In this document: positions 15,559 to 24,570 of the stretch, piece after piece | How the letters are laid out: every line of letters begins with the position of its first letter | Numbering within the stretch: position 1 is the first letter of the stretch | Source: Agromyces sp. NDB4Y10 | Lineage (GTDB): Bacteria; Actinomycetota; Actinomycetes; Actinomycetales; Microbacteriaceae | NCBI RefSeq assembly: GCF_001620055.1 | Contig: NZ_LQGY01000062.1 | Coordinates: forward strand, 1-34,981 | Reading direction: 5' to 3' | DNA length: 34,981 nt | Program-made: the position numbers and the translations under genes | The notes under the pieces: generated by a model | Database searches by the model: none | The model's input: the letters and a program-made list of their open reading frames with translations, nothing else | Told to the model about the DNA's origin: nothing

Positions 15559-16311
15559 ATGAAGACCCGAATCATCGGAGCCGTCCTCGCTCTCGTGCTC
15601 GCCGTGATCGGCGCGGTCGTCCTCGTCACGTACGTGCGTGGTGCCGACGCACGCGCGGCGGAGGGCGCCGAACTCGAAGACGTCTACATCGTCGAGACCG
15701 AGATTCCGCAGGGCACTGCCGGCGAGGAGGTGCAGGAATTCCTTCGCGTCGACCAGATGCCGAAGCGCAACGCCAACGAGGACCGCGTCACCGACCTCGC
15801 GGACCTCGCTGGGCTCGTGGCGCTGAGCAAGATCCTCCCCGGTGAGCAGTTGCTCAACTCCCGCTTCGCCGAACCCGCCGTGCTCGCCGCGCAGGGCGAG
15901 ATCCCAGTGCCCGAGGGCCTGCAGGAGGTCACCATTCCGCTCGAGGTCGCCCGCGTGGTCGGTGGCGAGCTGACGCCGGGTTCGACGGTCGGCGTCTTGT
16001 ACACGACGAACACCAACCGGATCGGCGCCAACACCGGCATCGCAGTGACGCAGTTCCTGTTCCACAAGATGCTCGTCACGCGAGTGACACCGGGCAGCAC
16101 CGTCACGGTGGGCGATGAAAGTGGCTCGTCGACCGAGGTGAACACCATCATGGTGACCATCGCGGCGAGCACGCCGCAGATCGAGCGACTCGTGTACGCC
16201 GCCGAGCAGCAGGAGGACGGCAATGGCGGCATATGGCTCACCCTCGAGCCCGAGACCGCCGATGAGGGCGGCACCGCTCCCCGATTCGGCGAGAACATCT
16301 ACGTGGGCTGA
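15559..16311 (+). CDS. cpaB: Pilus assembly protein CpaB/RcpC
   Basis: A 250-residue membrane-anchored protein. After an N-terminal helix (IIGAVLALVLAVIGAVVLVTYV, about residues 5-25, seen as one hydrophobic run) comes a SAF-like domain region: VYIVETEIPQGTAGEEV near 42-58, then ALSKILPGEQLLNSRF, then VPEGLQEVTIPLEVARVVGGEL and PGSTVGVL. This order is typical of Flp pilus assembly CpaB. In Gram-negatives it works with the secretin; in this monoderm it may contact peptidoglycan, which is inference. The ribosome site AGAAGG is seven bases before the ATG. Confidence 0.88.
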   Translation: MKTRIIGAVLALVLAVIGAVVLVTYVRGADARAAEGAELEDVYIVETEIPQGTAGEEVQEFLRVDQMPKRNANEDRVTDLADLAGLVALSKILPGEQLLNSRFAEPAVLAAQGEIPVPEGLQEVTIPLEVARVVGGELTPGSTVGVLYTTNTNRIGANTGIAVTQFLFHKMLVTRVTPGSTVTVGDESGSSTEVNTIMVTIAASTPQIERLVYAAEQQEDGNGGIWLTLEPETADEGGTAPRFGENIYVG

Positions 16312-16313
16312 TC

Positions 16314-17723
16314 ATGTCCACCTACCTGCTGGTCAGTAGATCCTCCGAATACGAGGCACGGCTGCGCACACTGCTGGGGTCGCGCCTCGGCGTCGTCACC
16401 GGCGAATTCCTGTCCTTCGGCGCCGACGCCGTGCTTGACCTGGTCACCGAGACGCCCCGGATCGCCCTGCTCGGCCCGGTACTGAACTTCGAGGAGACGC
16501 GCGAGCTCACGCGCGGCCTCGTCGAGCGGTATCCCGACATCGGACTCATCGTGGTCCGCGAGCAGCGCGCAGACCTGGAGGACTGGGTCGACGAGCTCTC
16601 TCTCCATGCGGTTCTCAGCCCCGTCGCGAGCGACGACACCACGCGTGATCTGCTCGACCGGCTCGCCGGCTGGCTCGTGACGCACGGCCGTGCGGAGTCG
16701 TCAGACTTCGACGACCCGGAGCCGGACGTCGTTGCCGAACCGGAGCCCGAGGCCGAGTCCGACGCAGAGGCCGCGGTCGCCGCCGAGGCGCCGCTCGGCC
16801 CACTGCCGTTCGCCGACGGGGCGAGCCGGAACGGGCACGAGCCCGATGAGGCGGCGATCCTCGCGACGGCCGCCGCGGAGCCGGAGCCCGAGCCGGTGCC
16901 CGCACAGCCCGAATGGCTCTTCCCTCCGCTCGACCCGAGCGTGCGGAGCGAAGCCCTCGCCGTGATAGCGCCGAAGGGCGGACAGGGCAAGTCGACCATT
17001 GCCATCAACCTCGCGGCCGGCCTGGCACCGTACGCGCCGAACTCCGTGGTTCTCGTCGACGGCGACCTGCAGTTCGGCGACATCACGGTGGCCCTCGCGC
17101 TCGAACCGACGCACACCATCGTGGACGCCGTGGCACCCGAGGCGGTGGCGGACGAGCTGGTGCTGAAGACGACCTTCACGCACCATCCCGCGGGCTTCTT
17201 CGTCGTCGCGAGCGCACCGTCGCCCGAGCTCGGCGACGAGATCCAGCCGTACTCATTGGGCGCCCTGATCGACCGGCTGCGCGGCATCTTCCGCTACGTC
17301 ATCGTCGACACGACCCCGGGCCTCGGGGAGCACACGCTGAGCGTGCTCGAGCACGTCACCGACGCAGTGGTCGTGTCGAACATGGCCGTCGCGAGCCTCC
17401 GGGCTGTCCGGTCGGAGCTGACGCTCCTCACAACCCTCGGCCTCATGCCGGTGAACCGGCACATGGTGCTGAACTTCTCCGACCGTATGGCGGGCCTCAC
17501 CGTGAAGGATGCCGCGAGCATCATCGGAACGCCGATCGACGTCGAGGTGCCTCGCTCCAGCGCCGTCGTCCTTGCAAGCAACCGCGGCCGTCCGCTCCTG
17601 CACGACGACCCTCGCGACCATGCCGCCCGTGCCCTGCAGGAGCTCATCGCTCGCGTGGCGCGTGAGGACATTCCGAAACGAAGCCGAACCCCACGAAGGA
17701 GGCGGATCCTTGAGCCTCAATGA
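16314..17723 (+). CDS. cpaE: CpaE/TadZ-like pilus localisation ATPase
   Basis: A 469-residue MinD/ParA-family protein that places the Tad machinery at its site in the cell. The N-terminal 125 residues look like a degenerate receiver domain. An acidic, Ala/Glu/Pro-rich linker (about 126-205) follows. The ATPase domain has the deviant Walker A APKGGQGKSTIAINLA near 217-232, LVDGDLQFGDITVAL near 246-260 and IVDTTPGLGEHTLSVLEH near 330-347. The second Lys expected in the deviant loop (KGGxGKS) is present. It starts two bases after the cpaB stop and its end overlaps the cpaF start by 14 bases. Confidence 0.9.
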   Translation: MSTYLLVSRSSEYEARLRTLLGSRLGVVTGEFLSFGADAVLDLVTETPRIALLGPVLNFEETRELTRGLVERYPDIGLIVVREQRADLEDWVDELSLHAVLSPVASDDTTRDLLDRLAGWLVTHGRAESSDFDDPEPDVVAEPEPEAESDAEAAVAAEAPLGPLPFADGASRNGHEPDEAAILATAAAEPEPEPVPAQPEWLFPPLDPSVRSEALAVIAPKGGQGKSTIAINLAAGLAPYAPNSVVLVDGDLQFGDITVALALEPTHTIVDAVAPEAVADELVLKTTFTHHPAGFFVVASAPSPELGDEIQPYSLGALIDRLRGIFRYVIVDTTPGLGEHTLSVLEHVTDAVVVSNMAVASLRAVRSELTLLTTLGLMPVNRHMVLNFSDRMAGLTVKDAASIIGTPIDVEVPRSSAVVLASNRGRPLLHDDPRDHAARALQELIARVAREDIPKRSRTPRRRRILEPQ

Positions 17724-19245
17724 TCGACTGAGGGCAGCCCGCATGCCGGCGCTCGCCCGACAGGATGCCGCCATCGCGCCCACGGCGGCCGAGCCCGAAG
17801 CCGTCGCGGTTCTCGGACCGCTCGCGCCCGAGGCGCCCGCGACCGACGCCGCCCCGCCGGCGCAGGCCGCCCCGCTCGAGGAGGCCACGCCGCCTCGCGA
17901 GGACGTGCCCTTCGTGGCCTTCGAAGCCGCGGCCGCGCGGAGCGCGGTCCACGACGCGCTCGCCCCGGTGAAGGAGAAGGCCGCAGAGGAGCTGTTCGGT
18001 CGCATCGGCAGCCGCATGAACGACCCGAACATGACGGAGCAGCAACTGCACGAGCTCGCCCGCCGTGAGCTCGCGGAGATCGTCGCCGGCGAGCAGCTGG
18101 CGCTCACGACCTCCGAGCGCAACCGACTGATCGACGAGATCGGCGCCGACGTGCTCGGCTACGGCCCGCTCGAAACTCTGCTGTCGGACGACGCCGTCAC
18201 CGAGATCATGGTCAACCGCCACGATCAGATCTACATCGAGCGCCACGGTCGGCTGTTCGAATCCTCAATGCGCTTCACGGGCGAGCCACAGCTGCGGCGC
18301 GTGATCGAGCGCATCGTCGCGCGCGTCGGCCGCCGCATCGACGAGTCGTCGCCGCTCGTCGACGCCCGCCTCGAGGACGGCTCGCGTGTCAACGCCGTCA
18401 TCCCACCGCTCGCGGTGAACGGCGCCTCGCTCACCATCCGGAAGTTCGCGGCTACGCCGTACACCTACCACGACCTCATCGAATTCGGAACGCTCACTCG
18501 CGAGGTGACGACAGTACTCGACGCCGCCGTGCGCGCAAAGCTCAACATCCTGGTCTCCGGCGGCACTGGTACCGGTAAGACGACGCTCCTGAACGTGCTG
18601 TCGGGATTCATCCCGGGCGACGAGCGCATCATCACCATCGAGGACGCGGTCGAGCTCCAGCTCCAGCAGAACCACGTCGTGCGCCTCGAGTCTCGTCCGC
18701 CGAACATCGAGGGTCGTGGTGAGATCACGATCCGCGACCTGGTTCGCAACTCGCTCCGCATGCGCCCCGACCGCATCGTCGTCGGCGAGGTCCGCGGCGC
18801 CGAAAGCCTCGACATGCTCCAGGCCATGAACACCGGTCATGAGGGATCGATCTCGACCGTGCACGCGAACTCGCCGCGCGACGCCGTCTCGCGCATGGAA
18901 ACGCTGGTGCTCATGGCCGGGATGGACCTGCCGCTCCGCGCCATCCGGGAGCAGATCGCCTCGGCCATCGACCTCATCGTCCAGATCACCCGTCACAAGG
19001 ACGGCGTGCGCCGCGTGACCCACATCACGGAGGTGCACGGAATGGAGGGGGAGGTCGTCACGCTTCAGGACGCGTTCACCTTCGACCACGGCCGTGGGTT
19101 CGACGCCGAGGGCCGCCTGCTCGGTCGGCTGGAGCCGACCGGCGTGCGCCCCCGCTTCGCCGAGCGCATCGCAGACCACGGCATCCAGCTCCCCGTGACG
19201 CTCTTCCAGGTGCCGCGGCGTGAGATGCTCGGAGAGATCCGATGA
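17710..19245 (+). CDS. cpaF: Tad pilus assembly ATPase CpaF/TadA
   Basis: Cytoplasmic secretion ATPase that powers pilus extension and possibly retraction. It has 511 residues. The Ala/Pro-rich first 85 residues are disordered. The N-terminal domain follows with LGYGPLETLLSDDAVTEIMVN. Walker A SGGTGTGKTT is near residues 282-291, IITIEDAVELQL just after, the Asp/His box region RNSLRMRPDRIVVGEVRGAE near 350-369 and TGHEGSISTVHANSPRDA near 377-394. The start is TTG, chosen because AAGGAGG lies seven bases upstream. It overlaps the end of cpaE in another frame. Confidence 0.95.
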   Translation: MSLNDRLRAARMPALARQDAAIAPTAAEPEAVAVLGPLAPEAPATDAAPPAQAAPLEEATPPREDVPFVAFEAAAARSAVHDALAPVKEKAAEELFGRIGSRMNDPNMTEQQLHELARRELAEIVAGEQLALTTSERNRLIDEIGADVLGYGPLETLLSDDAVTEIMVNRHDQIYIERHGRLFESSMRFTGEPQLRRVIERIVARVGRRIDESSPLVDARLEDGSRVNAVIPPLAVNGASLTIRKFAATPYTYHDLIEFGTLTREVTTVLDAAVRAKLNILVSGGTGTGKTTLLNVLSGFIPGDERIITIEDAVELQLQQNHVVRLESRPPNIEGRGEITIRDLVRNSLRMRPDRIVVGEVRGAESLDMLQAMNTGHEGSISTVHANSPRDAVSRMETLVLMAGMDLPLRAIREQIASAIDLIVQITRHKDGVRRVTHITEVHGMEGEVVTLQDAFTFDHGRGFDAEGRLLGRLEPTGVRPRFAERIADHGIQLPVTLFQVPRREMLGEIR

Positions 19246-20195
19246 GCCCGATCTTCCTGATCTCGGGAATCGTGTTGAGCCTGCTGGCGGTGCTCATCCT
19301 GCTCTTCATGGTGATCGCGCCGCCCGCGCCACGCATCTCAGCCGATCGGCGCACCGCCCCCGGCGTCGAGCGCTCGACATTCCTGGGCCGGGCGTCCACG
19401 CGAGCCACGGGCGCGGTCGACGGCGCCATCGCCGGACGCGCGCGCCTGTTCGGCGAGCGCGAGCTCGAACTCGCGGGCATGAAGGCGTCGCCGTCGCAGT
19501 TCCTGATTTACGTCATCGCGGCGGCGAGCGTGCTGGCGCTCCTCGGCGCCCTGATCGGCTTGCTCAACGGGATGTCGCTGCTGCTCGCGATCCTCTTCGG
19601 CCTCGTCGCTCCCATCGGGGCGAAGGTGCTGCTCATCGTGCGCACGAGCTCCCGGCAGGCGAAGTTCGCCGACCAAGTCGACGACATGGTCCAGCTGATC
19701 GCGGGTGGACTCCGCGCCGGCCACGGGCTCTCGCGCACCGTTGCGGCCGTGGCCGCCGAGGCGGACGCACCGATGAGCGAGGAGCTGGCCCGCGTGGTGA
19801 ACGAGACGCGCCTCGGGCGACCGCTGCCGCAGTCGCTCAGCATCACCGCCTCGCGCATGAAGAGCGACGACTTCGAGTGGGTCGCGCAGGCCGTCGGCAT
19901 CAACACCGAGACCGGCGGCAACCTGGCGGAGGTGCTCGACCAAGTCGGGCGCACCATCCGCGAGCGCAACCAGATCCGCCGTCACGTGCGGTCGCTGAGC
20001 GCCGAGGGCAAGCTCTCGGGCATCATTCTCGTCGCCCTGCCCATCCTGATGTTCTTCGTGTTGGGCTTCATCCAACCGACGTTCTACCCGGCCTTCTTCG
20101 GCACGCTGCTCGGCATCGTCGCGCTCATCGTCGCGTTCATCCTGCTCGTCATCGGCACGATCTGGATCGCCGCCGTCGTGAAGGTGAAATTCTGA
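19242..20195 (+). CDS. tadB: Tad inner-membrane platform protein TadB
   Basis: A 317-residue T2SSF-domain membrane protein that forms the assembly platform with TadC. Hydrophobic segments are at about 3-25, 87-130 and 245-315. The cytoplasmic T2SSF core is typical: FADQVDDMVQLIAGGLRAGHGLSRTV near 145-170 and WVAQAVGINTETGGNLAEVLDQVGRTIRERNQI near 212-244 (in two conserved pieces). The start overlaps the cpaF stop in ATGA, so the genes are translationally coupled. Confidence 0.92.
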   Translation: MSPIFLISGIVLSLLAVLILLFMVIAPPAPRISADRRTAPGVERSTFLGRASTRATGAVDGAIAGRARLFGERELELAGMKASPSQFLIYVIAAASVLALLGALIGLLNGMSLLLAILFGLVAPIGAKVLLIVRTSSRQAKFADQVDDMVQLIAGGLRAGHGLSRTVAAVAAEADAPMSEELARVVNETRLGRPLPQSLSITASRMKSDDFEWVAQAVGINTETGGNLAEVLDQVGRTIRERNQIRRHVRSLSAEGKLSGIILVALPILMFFVLGFIQPTFYPAFFGTLLGIVALIVAFILLVIGTIWIAAVVKVKF

Positions 20196-21061
20196 TGGAA
20201 CTCTCGAGCCTCATCGCCTACTTCGGCGTCGCCGCCGTCGCGATCGGCCTCGGCGTGCTCGTCTTCCTGCTCTTCCCGACCCGCAGGGCCGTTGTCGAGG
20301 AGCCGGGCGCCGACGGCGCGATGCTCGTCCAGCAGCCCTCGGTCAGCCGCAGCCTCGTCACCGCGGCGCCCGAGGGCTACACCGGCTGGCTCGAGCGGCA
20401 GATCATCTACTCCGGGCGCCCGGCGGGCGTGTCCGTCGCCGGGATCCTGCGCTCGAAGGTGCTGCTCGGCACCATGGGCCTCGTCCTCGGCGTGCTGATC
20501 CTCCTCACCGGGTTCCACCCGCTGAAGCTCCTGCTGCTCATCGCGCTCACGGCGATCCTGTTCTTCTTCCCCGACGTGCGCATCAACAGTCGGGCGCACG
20601 ACCGGCAGAACAAGATCCGGCGCGCTCTGCCAGACACCCTCGACCAGATGACCATCGCCGTCGAGGCCGGACTCGGCTTCGACGCCGCCATGGCCAAGGC
20701 CGCCCGCGGTGGGCATGGCCCGCTCGCCGACGAGCTCATCCGCGTGCTGCAGGACATGAGCATCGGCCGCACGCGCCGTGACTCCTTCCACGAGCTTGAG
20801 GGTCGCACCAGCATCGAGGAGCTCCGCCGGTTCGTCCGCGCGGTGATCCAGGCCGATGCCTACGGCATCGCGCTCGGCGACGTGCTTCGCGTGCAGGCCG
20901 GCGAAATGCGGTTGAAGCGGCGCCAGCGAGCTGAGGAGCAGGCGCAGAAGATCACGGTGAAGATCCTCTTCCCGCTCGTGTTCTGTCTCCTCCCGGTGCT
21001 GTTCATCGTCATCCTCACGCCGGCGGCGGTGCAGATGATCCGGACGTTCACCGGCACCTGA
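20195..21061 (+). CDS. tadC: Tad inner-membrane platform protein TadC
   Basis: A 288-residue T2SSF-domain protein, partner of TadB. It has an N-terminal helix, a hydrophobic pair near residues 90-130 and a C-terminal helix. The core includes RRALPDTLDQMTIAVEAGLG near 146-165, LIRVLQDMSIGRTRRDS near 183-199 and FVRAVIQADAYGIALGDVL near 214-232, followed by the RLKRRQRAEEQAQKITVKI segment usual in TadC. The ATG shares one base with the tadB stop (TGATG). This is the last gene of the Tad run; 48 bases later an unrelated promoter begins. Confidence 0.92.
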   Translation: MELSSLIAYFGVAAVAIGLGVLVFLLFPTRRAVVEEPGADGAMLVQQPSVSRSLVTAAPEGYTGWLERQIIYSGRPAGVSVAGILRSKVLLGTMGLVLGVLILLTGFHPLKLLLLIALTAILFFFPDVRINSRAHDRQNKIRRALPDTLDQMTIAVEAGLGFDAAMAKAARGGHGPLADELIRVLQDMSIGRTRRDSFHELEGRTSIEELRRFVRAVIQADAYGIALGDVLRVQAGEMRLKRRQRAEEQAQKITVKILFPLVFCLLPVLFIVILTPAAVQMIRTFTGT

Positions 21062-21097
21062 TCCGCCAGCGCGCGAGCGGCAGCGGCATCCGTTGCC

Positions 21098-21103
21098 TAG
21101 GCT
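21098..21103 (+). promoter_or_regulatory. Leaderless -10 box for the hydrolase gene
   Basis: TAGGCT, six bases, then the ATG at 21110. A GCGGCATCC motif lies just upstream (21082-21090). Confidence 0.55.
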
Positions 21104-21109
21104 GACCCC

Positions 21110-22219
21110 ATGTACCCGGTCGCGGCCGTCGGAATGACGGAGGGCACGAGCTGGGCGCCCGACGTCCTCGGCCCGGACTTCGAACAGCTCACCCTGCCGA
21201 TCGGCGAGGACGACGAGGGCGAGGTCGTCGCGACGCTCGTCCGGTACGTCCCGCCGCCGCGCGAGCCGCGGCGCGAGCCGCGATGGCGCTGGCCGTGGCA
21301 GCCGGCGCCCGAGCCGGAGGAGCCGCCCGCGGCATCCGGCGCCGACGTGCTGTACGTGCACGGGTGGAGCGACTACTTCTTCAACCCGGGCATCGCGCGC
21401 TTCTGGGCCGACGCGGGGGCCCGTTTCTTCGCGCTCGACCTGCGCAAGTACGGGCGCTCCCTCCGCGACGGGCAGACGCCCGGGTACGTCACCGACCTCG
21501 CGACGTACGACGCCGACATCGAGGCCGCGCTCGCCGTGATGGGCCACGGCCGCCCCGAGTCGACGACGGATGCCGCCGGCACGGCCGGCCCCGCCGCATC
21601 CGCTCGCCCGCTCGTGCTCATGGGGCACTCGACCGGTGGCCTCACCCTCAGCCTCTGGGCCGACCGCAATCGGGGACGCGCCGTGGCGCTCGTGCTGAAC
21701 AGCCCGTGGCTGGAGTTCCAGTTGCGGAGCATCGGCCGGCAGGCGATCTCGCCGGTGATCGAGTTCGGCGCGCGCGTGAACCCCTCGCGGCCGCTGCCGA
21801 ACATCGACCGCGGGTTCTACGCGCGCTCGATCTCGCGCCAGTTCGACGGCGAGTGGGAGTACGACGCGCGCCTGCGGCCCGACCGCGGCTTCCCCATCCA
21901 CCCCGCCTGGCTGACGGCGATCCTCGCCGGGCACAAGGCGATCGATGCGGGGATCGACGTGGGCGCCCCGGTGCTGACGCTGCTCTCGGCGCGTTCGACG
22001 TTCCAGCCGCGGTGGGATGACGCGATGCTGACCTCCGACACCGTGCTCGTCGTCGACGACATCGCCCGGCACGCCATCGACCTCGGCTCGGAGGTCACCG
22101 TCGTGCGGGTCGACGGCGCGCTGCACGACGTGTTCCTGTCGCGGGAGCCGGCGCGCGCCGCGGCCTACGCCGCGATCACCCGCTGGCTCCGCGGGTACGC
22201 CCCGACTAGCGGAAGTTGA
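21110..22219 (+). CDS. Alpha/beta-hydrolase (lysophospholipase-like)
   Basis: A 369-residue serine hydrolase of unknown substrate, likely cytoplasmic as no signal peptide is seen. [12 protein letters not shown] near residues 82-93 provides the oxyanion-loop [11 protein letters not shown] near 110 is usual for lysophospholipase/monoglyceride lipase relatives; the nucleophile elbow GHSTGG has Ser about 174; the catalytic His is probably His339 in [10 protein letters not shown] Pro/Arg/Trp-rich insert (about 46-70) precedes the fold. Its 3' end overlaps the convergent yajQ by 14 bases. The substrate cannot be inferred from context. Confidence 0.85.
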   Translation: MYPVAAVGMTEGTSWAPDVLGPDFEQLTLPIGEDDEGEVVATLVRYVPPPREPRREPRWRWPWQPAPEPEEPPAASGADVLYVHGWSDYFFNPGIARFWADAGARFFALDLRKYGRSLRDGQTPGYVTDLATYDADIEAALAVMGHGRPESTTDAAGTAGPAASARPLVLMGHSTGGLTLSLWADRNRGRAVALVLNSPWLEFQLRSIGRQAISPVIEFGARVNPSRPLPNIDRGFYARSISRQFDGEWEYDARLRPDRGFPIHPAWLTAILAGHKAIDAGIDVGAPVLTLLSARSTFQPRWDDAMLTSDTVLVVDDIARHAIDLGSEVTVVRVDGALHDVFLSREPARAAAYAAITRWLRGYAPTSGS

Positions 22220-22694
22220 CGAACTGCAGGTCGACGTCGAGGTCGGCGGCCTTCAGCAGGCGGATGGTCTCCTGCAGGTCGTCGCGGCTCTTCGACGAGA
22301 CGCGCAGCTCGTCGCCCTGGATCTGCGACTTCACCGTCTTCGGGGCCTCGTCGCGGATGATCTTGCCGATCTTCTTCGCGTTCTCCTGCGAGATGCCGTT
22401 CTTCAGGGCGATCTCGATGCGGAACTCCTTGCCCGACGCGTACGGCTCGCCGGAGTCGAGCGACTTCAGCGAGATGCCGCGCTTGATGAACTTCGACTGC
22501 ACCACGTCGAGCACGGCCTTGACGCGCTCCTCGGAGGTCGCCTTCAGCAGGATCTTCTCGCCCGACCACTCGACCGACGCGCCCACGCCCTTGAAGTCGT
22601 AGCGCTGCTCGACCTCCTTGCGGGCCTGGTTGACCGCGTTCTCGGCCTCCATCTTGTCGACCTTGCTCACGATGTCGAACGTCGAATCTGCCAT
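22206..22694 (-). CDS. yajQ: YajQ family nucleotide-binding protein
   Basis: A 162-residue cytoplasmic protein of the YajQ/UPF0234 family. The sequence matches along its whole length: [20 protein letters not shown] at the start, [57 protein letters not shown] and [18 protein letters not shown] at the end. Family members bind nucleotides; a Xanthomonas member binds cyclic di-GMP and acts in regulation. I chose the ATG at 22694 because it gives the family length and because a TAGACT box lies seven bases upstream; an in-frame start 36 bases earlier would include that box. Confidence 0.95.
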   Translation of the reverse strand: MADSTFDIVSKVDKMEAENAVNQARKEVEQRYDFKGVGASVEWSGEKILLKATSEERVKAVLDVVQSKFIKRGISLKSLDSGEPYASGKEFRIEIALKNGISQENAKKIGKIIRDEAPKTVKSQIQGDELRVSSKSRDDLQETIRLLKAADLDVDLQFVNFR

Positions 22695-22701
22695 GCGGGC
22701 C

Positions 22702-22707
22702 AGTCTA
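22702..22707 (-). promoter_or_regulatory. Leaderless -10 box for yajQ
   Basis: TAGACT on the minus strand followed by seven bases and the ATG. No ribosome binding site. Confidence 0.55.
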
Positions 22708-22756
22708 TCGAGGGGCCGAGCGGATGCCACGAGCCGACCTGGCGACCATGGTGATC

Positions 22757-22770
22757 GCCGGCGCGCCGGC
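22757..22770 (-). terminator. GC palindrome downstream of the sugar operon
   Basis: GCCGGCGCGCCGGC is a perfect 14-base palindrome just beyond the stop of the GH13 gene. It could fold to a five-pair hairpin and end the operon, but it lacks a T-run. Confidence 0.3.
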
Positions 22771-22776
22771 CGCGCG

Positions 22777-24468
22777 TCAGCGGTACCAGACGGTGGTCTC
22801 GCCGGGCAGCACCGCCGGGTCGCGGTGCGGCCCGCTCGCGAGCACCAGCTCGCGCTCGGCGAGGGCCGCGGGCAGCGCGACGGGCGAGGTGCCGAAGTTC
22901 GTCACCACGGTCCAGCCGCCGGGGCGCTGGAACGCGAGCACCTCCGGCTCGTCGAGCTGGACCCACGCGAGCTTCTCGGTGCCCTGCAGCTCGTGCCGCA
23001 ATGCGAGCGCCCGCCGGTACATCGACAGGGTCGACGTCGGGTCGTCCGCCTGCACGTCGACCGCGTACGACGCGAACCACGCCGGCTGCGGAAGGTGGGA
23101 TGCCGCGGACGGCCCGAACCCGAACGACGGCGCGTCGGCGACCCAGGGCAGCGGCACGCGGCATCCGTCACGCCCCACCTCGACGCCGGCGTTGCGGAAG
23201 AAGGACGGGTCCTGCCGCTCCGAGCCGGGGATCTCGGCGACCTCGGGCAGCCCGAGCTCCTCTCCCTGGTACAGGTAGGCGCTGCCGGGCAGGCCGAGCA
23301 GGAACAGGCTCGCCGCGCGCGCCCGCCGCAGCCCGCGCTCGGTGTCGACCTCGGCCGGGTCGCCGCCGTCGAGCAGCCACTGCCGGCCCACGTCGCCCTC
23401 GTTGTCGGGGTCGTCGGGCAGGCCGTACCGCGTCGCGTGGCGGACGACGTCGTGGTTCGAGAACACCCACGTGTTCGACGAACCCGTCTCGGCCGAGAAG
23501 GCCATGTTGCGGTCGACGATCTCGTGGAACTCGGCGGCGTCGAAGTTGGCGCGCAGCAGGTCGAAGTTGAACGCCTGGCCGAGGCTCGTCGGCGCGGCGT
23601 AGCGGTGCCGGCGCGACGGCGCGACCCACGCCTCGGCGACCGCGATGCGCGGCGGGTCGTACTCGTCGAACACGGCGCGCCACTCGGCGTAGATGTCGTC
23701 GAGCTCCTCGCGATCCCACAGCGGGTGCGAGCCGTCGGTGGCGAGCTTCATCTCCTCGAGCTCGGCGTGCGAGCGCAGGGGGTACGTCAGGTCCTTCGCG
23801 AGCGCGTGCGCCACGTCGACCCGGAACCCGTCGACCCCGCGGTCGGACCAGAAGCGGAGGGTGCGCAGGAAGTCGTCCCGCACCTCCCGGTTCGCCCAGT
23901 TCAGGTCGGGCTGCTCGCGCGCGAACAGGTGCAGGTAGAACTGCCCGTCGCCCACGGGCTCCCACGCCGACCCGCCGAAGATCGACTGCCAGTCGCTCGG
24001 CGGCTCCGTGCCGTCCGGGCCCTCGCCGTCGCGGAAGAGGTAGCGGTCGCGGGCCGCCGAGCCGCGCGGCGACGCGAGCGCCTCGCGGAACCACTCGTGC
24101 CGGTTCGACGAGTGGTTCGGCACGATGTCGGCGATCAGGCGGATGCCGGCGGCGTGCAGCGCCCCGATCATCTCGTCGAAGTCCGCCAGCGTGCCGAGCT
24201 TCGGGTCGACGTCGCGGTAGTCGTCGACGTCGTACCCGCCGTCGGCGAGCGCCGACGGGTAGAACGGCGACAGCCACACCGCGTCCACGCCGAGCTCGAC
24301 GAGGTACGGGATACGCGACGTGATCCCCTTCAGGTCACCGATGCCGTCGCCGTTCGCGTCGGCGAAGCTGCGCGGGTAGATCTGGTACACGGCGGCCTGG
24401 CGCCACCAGTCCGGGTCGGCGGCGAGCACGGTTCCGGCGTCGATCGTGGTCGGGCGCGAGGTGGTCAT
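22777..24468 (-). CDS. GH13 alpha-glucosidase
   Basis: A 563-residue intracellular alpha-amylase-family hydrolase of alpha-glucosides such as sucrose, isomaltose or maltose. Motifs in order: [20 protein letters not shown] near residues 25-44, ADIVPNHSS near 115, [10 protein letters not shown] with the nucleophile Asp about 218, VAEAWVA with the acid/base Glu about 279, and FSNHDVVRH with the third Asp. No signal peptide, consistent with cleavage after uptake. It is the last gene of the operon, 102 bases after the second permease, and has its own GAGAGGA ribosome site. In a raffinose locus it could split the sucrose left after galactose removal, which is inference. Confidence 0.93.
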   Translation of the reverse strand: MTTSRPTTIDAGTVLAADPDWWRQAAVYQIYPRSFADANGDGIGDLKGITSRIPYLVELGVDAVWLSPFYPSALADGGYDVDDYRDVDPKLGTLADFDEMIGALHAAGIRLIADIVPNHSSNRHEWFREALASPRGSAARDRYLFRDGEGPDGTEPPSDWQSIFGGSAWEPVGDGQFYLHLFAREQPDLNWANREVRDDFLRTLRFWSDRGVDGFRVDVAHALAKDLTYPLRSHAELEEMKLATDGSHPLWDREELDDIYAEWRAVFDEYDPPRIAVAEAWVAPSRRHRYAAPTSLGQAFNFDLLRANFDAAEFHEIVDRNMAFSAETGSSNTWVFSNHDVVRHATRYGLPDDPDNEGDVGRQWLLDGGDPAEVDTERGLRRARAASLFLLGLPGSAYLYQGEELGLPEVAEIPGSERQDPSFFRNAGVEVGRDGCRVPLPWVADAPSFGFGPSAASHLPQPAWFASYAVDVQADDPTSTLSMYRRALALRHELQGTEKLAWVQLDEPEVLAFQRPGGWTVVTNFGTSPVALPAALAERELVLASGPHRDPAVLPGETTVWYR

Positions 24469-24513
24469 GCGGTGCGGTTTCCTCTCGAGGGTGGTGCGGT
24501 ACGTGAGGTCGAG

Positions 24514-24564
24514 CGGATGCCGCGGGGCGGCGGTGTGCGCGATGCGCCCGCTCCGCGGCATCCG
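24514..24564. repeat. Long inverted repeat between permease and GH13 genes
   Basis: CGGATGCCGCGG at 24514-24525 and CCGCGGCATCCG at 24553-24564 are perfect inverse complements with a 27-base loop. The arms are both copies of the abundant GGATGCCGC motif. In RNA the pair would form a stable stem before the GH13 gene and could attenuate its expression. Confidence 0.6.
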
Positions 24565-24570
24565 TGGACC

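Noticed and set aside
12902..21061. Defined genomic island boundaries around the Tad locus
   Set aside because: No integrase, tRNA junction or matching attachment repeats at the ends; the composition difference alone does not define an island.
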